DNA from: Neoroseomonas alkaliterrae
GTDB taxonomy: Bacteria; Pseudomonadota; Alphaproteobacteria; Acetobacterales; Acetobacteraceae
Direction of reading: 5' to 3'
NCBI RefSeq assembly: GCF_014199195.1
Contig: NZ_JACIJE010000007.1
Span: forward strand, 124,001-188,000
DNA length: 64,000 nt
The translations under genes were made by a program, and so were the position numbers. The notes under the pieces are model-generated. The model did no database searches. It saw only the letters and a program-made list of their open reading frames with translations, and was not told the DNA's origin. Shown here in pieces: positions 56,934 to 64,000 of the stretch (position 1 is its first letter; every line of letters begins with the position of its first letter).

Positions 56934-56947
56934 GGGGGGGGGGGGGG
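56934..56947 (+). repeat. 14-base poly-G tract
   Basis: An uninterrupted run of 14 G begins 23 bases after the stop codon of the isocitrate-lyase-like gene. Such long homopolymers are rare outside phase-variable loci; being intergenic, it may instead be a sequencing/assembly soft spot. Confidence 0.8.
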
Positions 56948-56980
56948 CGCCATGCGCGGGCCGGCATGCGGGGCGGCCGT

Positions 56981-57040
56981 GCGGAACCAAGTCCTGATGC
57001 CCGGCGGACAAAGGATCGCCCCTTGTCCGCCGGGTCTCAG
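56981..57040 (-). repeat. Hairpin element copy 1 (downstream of hisG)
   Basis: Aligned without gaps to 63165-63224, 44 of 60 bases agree and 26 of the first 30. On the minus strand it reads gene stop, hairpin, then GCATCAGG-N3-TGGTTCCGC. The arms differ between copies but pair within each, so base pairing is preserved. Confidence 0.7.
57000..57034. terminator. Hairpin between the isocitrate-lyase-like gene and hisG
   Basis: A perfect 12-bp stem (57000-57011 with 57023-57034) with an 11-base loop. It begins 2 bases after the hisG stop codon region and ends between convergent genes, so it can stop both. It is part of a 60-base element also found at 63165. Confidence 0.8.
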
Positions 57041-57744
57041 CGCGCGTCGCGCTCGGCCAGGGCGGCGCGGAAGCGCCCGAGCCAGGCCCCGATCGTCTCC
57101 GGCCGCGTCTTGAGCGCGGTCCGGTTCACGATCAGGCGCGAGGTGACATGCGCGATGACCTCGCTCTCGCGCAGGCCGTTGGCCTTCAGCGTGGAGCCGG
57201 TCTGCACCAGGTCCACGATGAGTTGCGAAAGGCCCATGGAGGGGGCGAGTTCCATCGCGCCGTTCAGGTGCACCACCTCGGCCTGCACGCCGCGGGCGGC
57301 GAAATGGCGGCGGGCGATGTTGGGATACTTCGTCGCCACCGTGACGCGCGACCAGCGCGAGGGATCCTCCGCCCGCGCCGCGACGGGCTCGGCGACGCTG
57401 ACACGGCAGCGCCCGATGCCGAGGTCGAGTGGGGCGTAGATCTCGGGGTAGTCGAACTCCATCAGCACGTCGGCGCCGCAGATGCCGATCTGCGCCGCGC
57501 CATGGGCGACGAAGGTCGCGACGTCGAAGGAGCGGACGCGGATCACGTCGAGCGCCGGGTCCTCGGTCGGGAAGCGCAGGCGGCGGCTGCTCTCGTCGGC
57601 ATAGTCGGGGGCGGGGACGATGCCCGCGCGCGCGAGAACCGGGCCGAGCTCGGCCAGGATGCGCCCTTTCGGCAGGGCCAGCACGACCGGCCCGGCATCC
57701 TCGGGTGTCGCGGGGGAGAGGGGGGTGGGAATCGGATGGTCCAT
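57037..57744 (-). CDS. hisG: ATP phosphoribosyltransferase catalytic subunit, short form
   Basis: HisG starts histidine synthesis by joining ATP and PRPP. At 235 residues it is the short type, which needs the HisZ regulatory partner; no hisZ is in this window. Signatures: LALPKGRILAELGPVLARAG, IGICGADVLMEF, and MGLSQLIVDLVQTGSTLKAN. 50 bases separate it from murA on the same strand. Confidence 0.95.
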   Translation of the reverse strand: MDHPIPTPLSPATPEDAGPVVLALPKGRILAELGPVLARAGIVPAPDYADESSRRLRFPTEDPALDVIRVRSFDVATFVAHGAAQIGICGADVLMEFDYPEIYAPLDLGIGRCRVSVAEPVAARAEDPSRWSRVTVATKYPNIARRHFAARGVQAEVVHLNGAMELAPSMGLSQLIVDLVQTGSTLKANGLRESEVIAHVTSRLIVNRTALKTRPETIGAWLGRFRAALAERDAR

Positions 57745-57794
57745 GGCGGAGCCTACACCATCCCGCCCCGCTGCGCTGCCATCGCCATCGTGTT

Positions 57795-59053
<1,259 letters not shown>

Positions 59054-59054
<1 letters not shown>

Positions 59055-59608
59055 CAGAGCCTCGGCAGCGCGACGCCGCGCTGGCGCATGTACTTGCCCT
59101 GGCGGTCGGCGTAACTCACCTCGGGCGGGGCCTCGCCCTTGAGGAAGAGGAACTGGCACACCCCTTCATTGGCATAGACCTTGGCCGGCAGGGGCGTGGT
59201 GTTGCTGATCTCGATCGTGACCTGGCCTTCCCATTCGGGCTCGAGCGGCGTGACGTTCACGATCAGCCCGCAGCGGGCATAGGTGGACTTGCCGAGGCAG
59301 ACCACGAGCACGTCGCGCGGGATGCGGAAATACTCGACCGTGTGCGTCAGCACGAAGGAGTTGGGCGGGATGATGCAGACGGGGCCCTTGCGCGTGACGA
59401 AGCCGGCCTCGCTGAAGGCCTTGGGGTCCACCACGGCATTGTCCACGTTGGTGAAGATCTTGAACTCGTCGGCCGCGCGGGCGTCGTAGCCATAGGAGGA
59501 GAGGCCGTAGGAGATCACGCCCTCGCGCCGCTGGGCCTCGACGAAGGGCTCGATCATGCCGTGCTCGGCCGCCATGCGGCGGATCCAGGTGTCGGGCATG
59601 ATGGGCAT
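59054..59608 (-). CDS. dcd: dCTP deaminase
   Basis: Dcd converts dCTP to dUTP for dTMP synthesis. 184 residues, full family length: [40 protein letters not shown] (catalytic Glu region), and [20 protein letters not shown]. 1-base overlap with murA. Confidence 0.97.
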
Positions 59609-59659
59609 GGTGCTGGCCTGGGCTGAGGTGGGGGCCCCCGCGTCGCCGGGGCGGCCCGA

Positions 59660-59848
59660 TTAGCCCAAGCCCCGGGGAGGGGCAACCTTGGCCGGCGCGG
59701 CCGCGCCCTCCGGCGCCTGCCCGGCGGCTTCCCGCGCGCGGGCCTGGGCTTTGCGGCGCTTGAGGTTCTCCCGCAGCGCGGCGGCGAGCCGCTCGGCGCG
59801 GTCCGGCGCGCGGCCGGCGGGCGGCGCGGGGCTTCGGCGGTCTGTCAT
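59660..59848 (-). CDS. Small basic protein, conserved in alphaproteobacteria
   Basis: 62 residues; the core RAERLAAALRENLKRRKAQA is a charged helix seen in a family of short alphaproteobacterial proteins, flanked by Pro/Ala-rich ends. Unknown function. First gene of the dcd-murA-hisG run, 51 bases upstream of dcd. Confidence 0.7.
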   Translation of the reverse strand: MTDRRSPAPPAGRAPDRAERLAAALRENLKRRKAQARAREAAGQAPEGAAAPAKVAPPRGLG

Positions 59849-60000
59849 GGCGGTGTTCTGCCGTGTGCCGGGCCGCCAGCGCAAGCGGGCCGGATCTTGA
59901 CCTTCGTCACGTTTCAACCGCCGCGGGTATGGCCCCGCGGCGCCTCGCGCCCCATACTCGATTGGTTGAGGAAGCGTCGCCATCTTGCCGGGAGTGGTGC

Positions 60001-60591
60001 ATGCCCCAGGAGAAACAGCCCCCCTGCCGGGGGGATCCGCAGGCGGAGCGGCCGGACGGGACGGAGGATCTGGCGCTGGTCGGCCTGCTGCCCTCGGTGC
60101 GGGTCGTGACCATCCGCGGCGAACGCCCCGCCGATGAGCTGGAGGCGGGGGACATCGTCGCGGTCATGGCCCAGGGCGGCTATGCGCCCGTTCAGCGGGT
60201 GATGGAGACCGTGGTGGACCTCTCCCGCCACCCGGAGGCGGCGCCGGTGCTCTTCGCCGCATGGGCGCTCGAGGACCACGCGCCTCTGCGGCCGACGGCC
60301 GTCGCGCCACGCAGCCTCGTGGGCCTGCGCGGCCGCCTGGTGCCGGCCGAGGCGCTGGTGAACGGGCGCAGCATCCGCCGGGCGCCGGCGCGCGGGGTGA
60401 TGCGCTATGTCCAGCTCGAGCTCGGCGAGCACGACCTCGTCATCGCCGACGGGCTGCGTGTGGCCAGCCTGCGGCGGGGCGAGGCGCCCTGCTGGCCGCC
60501 GCTCGGCCCCGGCGCCGCGCGGGAGGCGATGCGCCGGGCGGCGGCGGAGCGGATTCCGCGGCTGGAGGCCGCGGGGCTCCTGCCGCGCTAG
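60001..60591 (+). CDS. Hint-domain (hedgehog/intein-like) protein
   Basis: 196 residues. The centre matches the Hint_2 domain pattern: LLPSVRVVTIRGERPADELE, AGDIVAVMAQGGYAPVQRVM, VDLSRHPEAAPVLF, AALEDHAPLRPT, VPAEALVNGRSIRR and VQLELGEHDLVIADGL. The usual splicing nucleophile Cys/Ser at the domain start is absent, so it is probably not self-cleaving. Orphan gene with no fused toxin or secreted partner. Confidence 0.75.
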   Translation: MPQEKQPPCRGDPQAERPDGTEDLALVGLLPSVRVVTIRGERPADELEAGDIVAVMAQGGYAPVQRVMETVVDLSRHPEAAPVLFAAWALEDHAPLRPTAVAPRSLVGLRGRLVPAEALVNGRSIRRAPARGVMRYVQLELGEHDLVIADGLRVASLRRGEAPCWPPLGPGAAREAMRRAAAERIPRLEAAGLLPR

Positions 60592-60661
60592 GCAGGCGGG
60601 GCGCCAGGCCGCCGCCGGGGTTGCGCGGCGCGCCGGCTTTGCCTAGAGAGCGTGCCCCGGC

Positions 60662-60736
<75 letters not shown>

Positions 60737-60737
60737 C

Positions 60738-61517
60738 TCACACCCCGCGGAACACCGGCGCCCGCTTCTCGCGGAAGGCCGCGAGGCCCTCCTGGATGTC
60801 CGCGCTCTCCTTGCAGATCTTCGCGCGCGCCTCGCAGCCTGCCTCGTCGAGCGCGCCGTGCCCGATCTCGTTCAGCGCCCGCTTCATCCCCTGCACGGCG
60901 AGCGGCGCCATGGCGCAGAGCGTCGCGGCCAGCCGGTCCACCGCCGCGTCGAGCTCGGCCGGCGGCACGAGATGCGTCAGGTAGCCGATGCGCAGCAGCT
61001 CCTCCGCGCCGAGCTTCTCGGCGGTGAGGAACAGGCGCTTGGCGGTGTTCATCCCCAGGCGCGAGACGTAACGGCGCAGCCCGCCCGGGTAGTAGTGCAC
61101 GCCGAGGCGCGCGGCCGGCATGAACATCTCCATCGTGGTCACGCCGACGCGGAAATCGGCGGTGAGCGCGAGATCGGTCGAGCCGCCATAGACCCCGCCC
61201 TGCAGCCGGCAGATGCTCGGCACGCGCACCGCCTCGAAGCGGTCCACCAGCGCATCGAAGCCGGGCGCGCGCGCCGCCTCCTCGCGGTCCTCGGCGAAGC
61301 CGCCGAGGTGGAAGCCGGCGCTGAAGGCCGGCCCGCTCGCGGCGAGCACCAGCACCCGCACCTCGGGATTCGCGTCCACCGTGTCGAAATGCTGCATCAG
61401 GCGGATGATGTCGCCCGGCTCGATGCGGTTGCGGTGGCGCGAGCGGTGCAGGCGGATGGTCGCGCGCGGCCCGGCGATCTCGAGGCTCGGCGGGTCCAGG
61501 CGGTCGTCTTCGGTCAT
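60738..61517 (-). CDS. Enoyl-CoA hydratase/isomerase family protein
   Basis: 259 residues of the crotonase superfamily: a central oxyanion loop block (SAGFHLGGFAED, about 66-77), ICRLQGGVYGGSTDLALTAD (about 101-120) and GVHYYPGGLRRYVSRLGMNT. The usual catalytic Glu pair of true hydratases is not clearly conserved, so an isomerase or other crotonase is possible. Its stop lies directly against the tRNA-Thr 3' end. Confidence 0.85.
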   Translation of the reverse strand: MTEDDRLDPPSLEIAGPRATIRLHRSRHRNRIEPGDIIRLMQHFDTVDANPEVRVLVLAASGPAFSAGFHLGGFAEDREEAARAPGFDALVDRFEAVRVPSICRLQGGVYGGSTDLALTADFRVGVTTMEMFMPAARLGVHYYPGGLRRYVSRLGMNTAKRLFLTAEKLGAEELLRIGYLTHLVPPAELDAAVDRLAATLCAMAPLAVQGMKRALNEIGHGALDEAGCEARAKICKESADIQEGLAAFREKRAPVFRGV

Positions 61518-61581
61518 GGCGGCTCCTCTTCGGCCGCCATGTTCGCCCAAAGCGGCGCGCAAGGCCATGCGGCGGCCGCCC

Positions 61582-61770
61582 CTACCAGCCGCAGAGCCGG
61601 CGGCCCGTGCGGTTGTGCGCCAGGATGGCGCGCGCCGTGGCCTCGCCGAGCCTGTCCTCCTCGCCCACCAGGATGGGGCGCCAGGGGGCGCAGGCCTCAG
61701 GGCCGACGCCAGTCCCGGCGCAACTCGCCAGCAGGATCGCCAGCGCGATCCACATCGCGCTCCACCGCAT
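61582..61770 (-). CDS. Rz1-like outer-membrane spanin lipoprotein
   Basis: 62 residues with lipoprotein signal ending in ILLASC (C17), then a short Pro/Gly-containing periplasmic piece. GGGAGG sits 6 bases before ATG. The gene starts inside the Rz-like gene in another frame (74-base overlap), the classic nested Rz/Rz1 arrangement. Spanins fuse inner and outer membrane at the end of phage lysis. Confidence 0.7.
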   Translation of the reverse strand: MRWSAMWIALAILLASCAGTGVGPEACAPWRPILVGEEDRLGEATARAILAHNRTGRRLCGW

Positions 61771-61948
61771 CGCGAACCTCCCGCGCGCGCGCGGCGCGCC
61801 TCAGCATGTCGGTCTCGGCCCGGGCGCGGCCGTCGCGCCGCCCGGCGGCATGGACGGCGGCGAGAACCGCGATCGCGGCGCCCGCGGCCGCGAGCCAGCC
61901 CGCCACCCGCGCCCAGGCAGCGGCGAGCAGGCCGGCGATCGCGCTCAC
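61697..61948 (-). CDS. Rz-like inner-membrane spanin
   Basis: 83 residues: a single N-terminal membrane helix (about 4-30, AGLLAAAWARVAGWLAAAGA) and then a highly charged helix (GRARAETDMLRRAARAREVR) with a short C-terminal tail. This N-in, helix-out outline is that of phage i-spanins (Rz). GTG start sharing GTGA with the preceding gene's stop. It encloses the 5' part of the Rz1-like gene. Confidence 0.65.
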   Translation of the reverse strand: MSAIAGLLAAAWARVAGWLAAAGAAIAVLAAVHAAGRRDGRARAETDMLRRAARAREVRDAVERDVDRAGDPAGELRRDWRRP

Positions 61949-62616
61949 GCCGCGCGCCGCATGCGCTGGTGGATGAAGAAGGCCGCGGCGGCGAGGATCA
62001 GCAGCGCCGCGAGCCACGGCCCGAGGGCGCGCGCGAGCTCGGCCGCGCTGCCCAGATGCGGCGCGAGGGCGGCGAGCGTCTCTGCCGTGGCGATGCCGCC
62101 CAGGCCCGCCGCCGCCGTGCCGGCCGCCGCGCGGGCGGTGCCGCTGCGCGCGAGCGCGGCGCGGCCCTGCGGCAGCACGCCGGCCAGCCGCAGCCCGGCA
62201 TCTATGGTCGCGCGGTCATAAGGGTTGCCGCCGAGCTCGTGGGTGATGATCGCCTCGACCAACGGGCGGAGGTCGTCGTAGCGGTGCAGGTCGAGCTCGG
62301 CGCGCGGATGCCGCCCCGTCAGCCGCGCGACATGGGCGATGTAGGCCTCGGTGTCGTTCTCGTTGCCCGGCGCCCAGCGCGAGACGATGCCGCGGATGGT
62401 CCGGAGCCCGTGCCGGTCCTGGTAGGTGGTCAGCAGCATCGCCAGCGCGCGGATGCCGTATTCGTGCGAGACGAACCGCGCGAAGCGGGCGCGCCCGCCG
62501 CCCGGCGGCGGCGGTTCGAGCGGCGGGTCGGCAAGCCCCTGCCAGCGGTTCTGCGGCAGGTGGTCGATGTTGCCGGGGTTGCGGTTGCGGTAGCCGCGGG
62601 AGAGGCGCGGATCCAT
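61945..62616 (-). CDS. Phage virion/lysis-associated protein with C-terminal anchor
   Basis: 223 residues: the N-terminal half has the pattern RGYRNRNPGNIDHLPQNRWQ, RFARFVSHEYGIRALAMLLT, then TIRGIVSRWAPGNENDTEAY; a mid helix region follows, and a C-terminal membrane segment (LGPWLAALLILAAAAFFIHQ). This resembles tail-located, cell-wall-degrading or PRD1 P5/P7-like structural proteins of prophages. AAGGAG 8 bases upstream. Acts presumably with the spanins. Confidence 0.72.
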   Translation of the reverse strand: MDPRLSRGYRNRNPGNIDHLPQNRWQGLADPPLEPPPPGGGRARFARFVSHEYGIRALAMLLTTYQDRHGLRTIRGIVSRWAPGNENDTEAYIAHVARLTGRHPRAELDLHRYDDLRPLVEAIITHELGGNPYDRATIDAGLRLAGVLPQGRAALARSGTARAAAGTAAAGLGGIATAETLAALAPHLGSAAELARALGPWLAALLILAAAAFFIHQRMRRAA

Positions 62617-62704
62617 GCCTGGGGCTCCTTCGTGGGGCTGGCCCGCGGCGCTGCCGGCGGGGCATGCTGCGGGACGGATCGGTGAGGGAGGAAAGGGGGG
62701 CGCG

Positions 62705-63100
62705 ATGGCGTTGCGCGCGGGACTGCTCGGGATGCTCGGCCTCGCGGCCTCGGCCGCGGGGGCTGCGGCGTCGTGCATCCATGTCGTCGGCCATGCCGAG
62801 GCGCGCGAGGATGTGGTGGCCTTCTCGGCCGGGCTGCAGCGCGAGACGCGCATGCCGATCGAGCGCAACCACAACTGCACGCCCGACCTGCACGCGGCCT
62901 TCATGGTGATCGAGCTCGCGGTGATCGCCGGCCGCGCCGGGCGCGGCTTCCTCGTCACCTATGCGGTGACCGACGAGCGCGATGCGGATGTGCGCCCGCA
63001 CATGGGCGCCACCTGGTCGCTCGACCGCACCCAGGCGCTGCTGGATGCAGGCCGCGCGGCCGGGGCGGGAATCCGCGGGCGGACGCCCCGCGGCTACTAG
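62705..63100 (+). CDS. Exported protein of unknown function inside phage region
   Basis: 131 residues with a signal peptide (1-22, GLLGMLGLAASAAGAAAS), two cysteines that could bond (SCIHVVGH and NHNCTPDL), and a beta-rich remainder. It reads rightwards among leftward phage genes, like accessory (moron) genes. I recognise no family. Confidence 0.6.
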   Translation: MALRAGLLGMLGLAASAAGAAASCIHVVGHAEAREDVVAFSAGLQRETRMPIERNHNCTPDLHAAFMVIELAVIAGRAGRGFLVTYAVTDERDADVRPHMGATWSLDRTQALLDAGRAAGAGIRGRTPRGY

Positions 63101-63164
63101 AGGCCTTCGCGCGCGCCCGCCGGTTGCGCGCGCGTCGTCACCCTGCCGGCATCGGCGCCCGCGC

Positions 63165-63224
63165 GCGGAACCAGAGCCTGATGCCCTGCGGACAGAGGTC
63201 GGTCCTCTGCGCGCAGGATATCAG
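63165..63224 (-). repeat. Hairpin element copy 2 (downstream of phage tail gene)
   Basis: Homologous, ungapped, to 56981-57040. On the minus strand: stop codon, hairpin (63185-63190 with 63212-63217 and 63193-63198 with 63204-63209), then GCATCAGG-N3-TGGTTCCGC. Likely a mobile or duplicated terminator module. Confidence 0.7.
63185..63217. terminator. Hairpin after phage tail gene
   Basis: Two stacked 6-bp stems separated by a 2x2 internal loop, with loop TCGGT. It lies between convergent genes at 62705 and 63221 and can terminate either. Confidence 0.65.
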
Positions 63225-63598
63225 TCGCCGATCACGCTGAGGCTCTCGGCCGGGATGGTGATGCTGCCGGGCGCGCCGAGCGTGGCCGGGCTGCCGAGCG
63301 GCGCCCAGGCCAGCGCATTGCCCCCCGCCACCGCATCGAACAGCCCGACATGCGTGAGCGTGCCGGGCGCGGCGGTGAAGCTGAAGCGCAGCGGCGCGGT
63401 GTTGCGCTGGATGCCGCTGCCGGTGAAGGCGGCGGGCTGGCGGGCATAGCCGGTCGCCGCCGCGGGCTCGCCGGTCAGGCCCGCGGCGTCGCTGCCGCCG
63501 GTGCCGAGGCCGACCCAGACGCCGGTGGGCAGCGCCGGCTGGCGCGCCACCAGCGCGCGGCCCAGCAGGTTCTTGGCGTAGTCGGTGAGCGCGGTCAT
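63221..63598 (-). CDS. Phage tail/fibre-associated protein
   Basis: 125 residues: an N-terminal MTALTDYAKNLLGRALVARQ, VWVGLGTGGSDAAGLTGEPA, then the conserved TLTHVGLFDAVAGGNALAWA. This pattern belongs to small phage tail-fibre or baseplate-associated proteins. It precedes (on the minus strand) the terminator-like hairpin and follows the partial tail gene by 22 bases. Confidence 0.8.
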   Translation of the reverse strand: MTALTDYAKNLLGRALVARQPALPTGVWVGLGTGGSDAAGLTGEPAAATGYARQPAAFTGSGIQRNTAPLRFSFTAAPGTLTHVGLFDAVAGGNALAWAPLGSPATLGAPGSITIPAESLSVIGD

Positions 63599-63620
63599 GA
63601 TGGTTTCTCCCCTTCCTTCC

Positions 63621-64000
63621 TCAGCTCACCACCGCGCCGTCCGGCCAGCGCCAGCTCGTCCCGTCGCTGACGGCGAAGCGCCGGTTCGAGGCCCCGTCCG
63701 AGACGTAGATGATGCAGCGGGCGAAGGTGCTGGCCGAAGGCAGCGTGGCGACCGTATAGGTCGGCAGCCGCAGCGGCCCCGTCGCATCCACGAAGCCGGT
63801 GCCCTTGGGCGCGATCTGCACGCTGATGTTGCTGTCGCTGCCCTGCGCCGAGAGGCGGGGCAGCCCGCCGGCGGCGACGCCGTCCACGCGCAGGTGGTTG
63901 ACGGGCGTGGCGAGGGCATTGACCTCGAGCGCCGTCTGCCCGCGCGTCTGCAGCCGCACCGCGCCGGTGCCCTTGGCGGCGACCGCCATCGTGATGTTGG
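63621..64000 (-). CDS. Phage tail protein with NI-KGTG repeats (partial)
   Basis: The frame is open to the edge of the window, so the 5' part is missing. The visible C-terminal 126 residues carry a repeat (DSNISVQIAPKGTGFVDATG, and earlier NITMAVAAKGTGAVRLQ) common in phage tail spike/fibre proteins, then a C-terminal segment CIIYVSDGASNRRFAVSDG. The ATG at 63989 is not the real start: the repeat begins before it. Confidence 0.8.
   Translation of the reverse strand, partial: NITMAVAAKGTGAVRLQTRGQTALEVNALATPVNHLRVDGVAAGGLPRLSAQGSDSNISVQIAPKGTGFVDATGPLRLPTYTVATLPSASTFARCIIYVSDGASNRRFAVSDGTSWRWPDGAVVS

Larger units (their letters stand above)
61582..64000 (-). mobile_element. Left end of a prophage or phage-like cluster
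   Basis: Leftward genes for a repetitive tail protein (cut by the window edge), a tail/fibre-type protein, a cell-wall-associated virion protein and spanins. No integrase, capsid or repressor gene is visible within the window, so it may be a complete prophage, a remnant or a gene transfer agent. A rightward gene at 62705 lies inside. Confidence 0.7.

Overview
This is a gene-dense, very GC-rich chromosomal segment from an alphaproteobacterium. FlbT and FlaF beside flagellin, NAD-independent membrane-anchored NarGHJI with two NarK proteins, the infA-maf-rng-yacG-tRNA order and several dozen small overlaps between neighbouring genes point that way. I infer Acetobacteraceae (Roseomonas-like) from general gene content; this is not proven by the sequence alone. 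No stretch longer than 300 bases lacks a gene; the largest gaps (55753-56047, 38393-38658, 31344-31604) are described under the features or findings, or show nothing I can name.

Layout. 35-8281 is a flagellar cluster: flgD and fliK run leftwards; flgE, flgK, flgL, fliC, flbT and flaF run rightwards; a FlaG-like gene closes it. Two facing sigma-54-type promoters sit between fliK and flgE. 8325-18284 is mixed: an AbrB-type membrane protein, a LOV-domain hybrid histidine kinase overlapping apt, tRNA-Pro, a cytochrome c'/cytochrome b pair, a LysM protein, and psd-pssA followed by a tyrosine-phosphatase-like gene. 18305-30102 is the nitrate respiration island: a Crp/Fnr regulator (NarR-like) divergent from narK1-narK2-narGHJI, a parvulin PPIase and a hemerythrin-like protein. 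Two FNR-type boxes lie in the divergent promoter, each at the right distance to serve one direction.

30111-39780 carries acyl-CoA enzymes (CaiB-type and a two-subunit CoA-transferase), membrane proteins of unknown role, a GNAT, DUF3047, a flavin reductase, a small ribbon-helix-helix-like protein, a sulfatase/phosphonate hydrolase, a 19-residue mini-gene with a perfect Shine-Dalgarno sequence, and a branched-chain amino acid binding protein. 40005-45286 is an envelope cluster: a glycine-zipper/SH3 lipoprotein 4 bases upstream of an exported WD40-caspase-like protein, then a peptidoglycan-binding/FecR-like protein and a lipoprotein. 45320-51918 has two flavoproteins and livFGMH.

52044-59848 is a leftward housekeeping run: small protein, dcd, murA, hisG, hisD, infA, maf, rng, yacG, tRNA-Phe. 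It is interrupted between hisG and hisD by a rightward isocitrate-lyase-superfamily gene flanked by a 14-G tract and a hairpin element. 60001-60736 has a Hint-domain protein and tRNA-Thr. 61582-64000 is the end of a prophage or phage-like cluster (tail protein, cell-wall protein, nested Rz/Rz1-like spanin pair) that continues past the right edge.
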